From the NCBI GenBank assembly GCA_030017655.1, contig JASEIM010000035.1:1-12593 (forward strand): a DNA stretch of 12,593 nucleotides, read 5' to 3'. The first letter of the stretch is position 1. Every line of letters begins with the position of its first letter. The position numbers and the translations under genes were made by a program. Below, piece after piece: positions 12,551-12,593 of this stretch. Under the pieces are notes generated by a model, which was given only the letters and a program-made list of their open reading frames with translations, searched no databases and had not been told where the DNA came from. Source of the DNA: Methanobacterium sp. Its GTDB lineage: Archaea > Methanobacteriota > Methanobacteria > Methanobacteriales > Methanobacteriaceae.

Positions 12551-12593
12551 ATATCTAAAATCCAAAATCATTAATCATCAGCATGACATAAAG

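Overview
The window looks like chromosome from a mesophilic, AT-rich methanogenic archaeon, most likely Methanobacterium or a close relative in the Methanobacteriales. This is inferred from four things. The first gene is an archaeal mevalonate-pathway subunit (DUF126). There are DUF5518-type small membrane proteins and a FilR1/DUF1724 regulator, both typical of methanogens. Starts carry GGAGGTGA-type ribosome binding sites. Spacers are AT-rich with archaeal TATA-like boxes. No rRNA, tRNA, CRISPR array, transposase or integrase was found.

Layout. (1) 1-267: the 3' end of a phosphomevalonate dehydratase small subunit gene. (2) 308-2749: four minus-strand paralogues of a glycine-rich membrane protein (DUF5518-like). 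Each has its own spacer, TATA-like element and Shine-Dalgarno. The leader of the first is a dense array of back-to-back hairpins (729-840), the most unusual non-coding structure here. (3) 2946-4938, minus: a winged-helix FilR1-type regulator followed by a receiver/histidine-kinase-like protein. The kinase's HisKA_2 box has lost both histidines although the receiver and ATP-binding boxes look intact. (4) 4939-5514: a 576-nt AT-rich divergent spacer with palindromes. (5) 5515-11321, plus: a long co-directional run. It encodes an amidohydrolase, a Cu+ P1B-type ATPase with two metal-binding domains, a 48-residue YHS-domain protein, and a compact three-gene sulfur cluster (TusA-like, DsrE-like, IscS-like). 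(6) 11323-12006, minus: a cyclase-family hydrolase converging on the cluster with a 1-nt gap. (7) 12254-12550, plus: a 98-residue protein of unknown function.

How the genes may work together. The most coherent unit is 6772-11321. A copper exporter is followed by a small Cys-rich metal-binding protein and by sulfur-handling proteins. The TusA-like and DsrE-like proteins keep the cysteine expected of persulfide carriers. The IscS-like protein keeps the mobile-loop cysteine but has Thr where the PLP Schiff-base lysine should be, plus other pocket changes, so it is probably not a classical cysteine desulfurase. From memory, Archaeoglobus fulgidus IscS is a precedent: it also lacks this lysine (Asp instead) yet holds an Fe-S cluster with IscU. 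A link between copper and thiol/Fe-S chemistry is an inference from gene order only.

All calls come from reading the sequence and from remembered family motifs. No database search, structure prediction or folding calculation was run.
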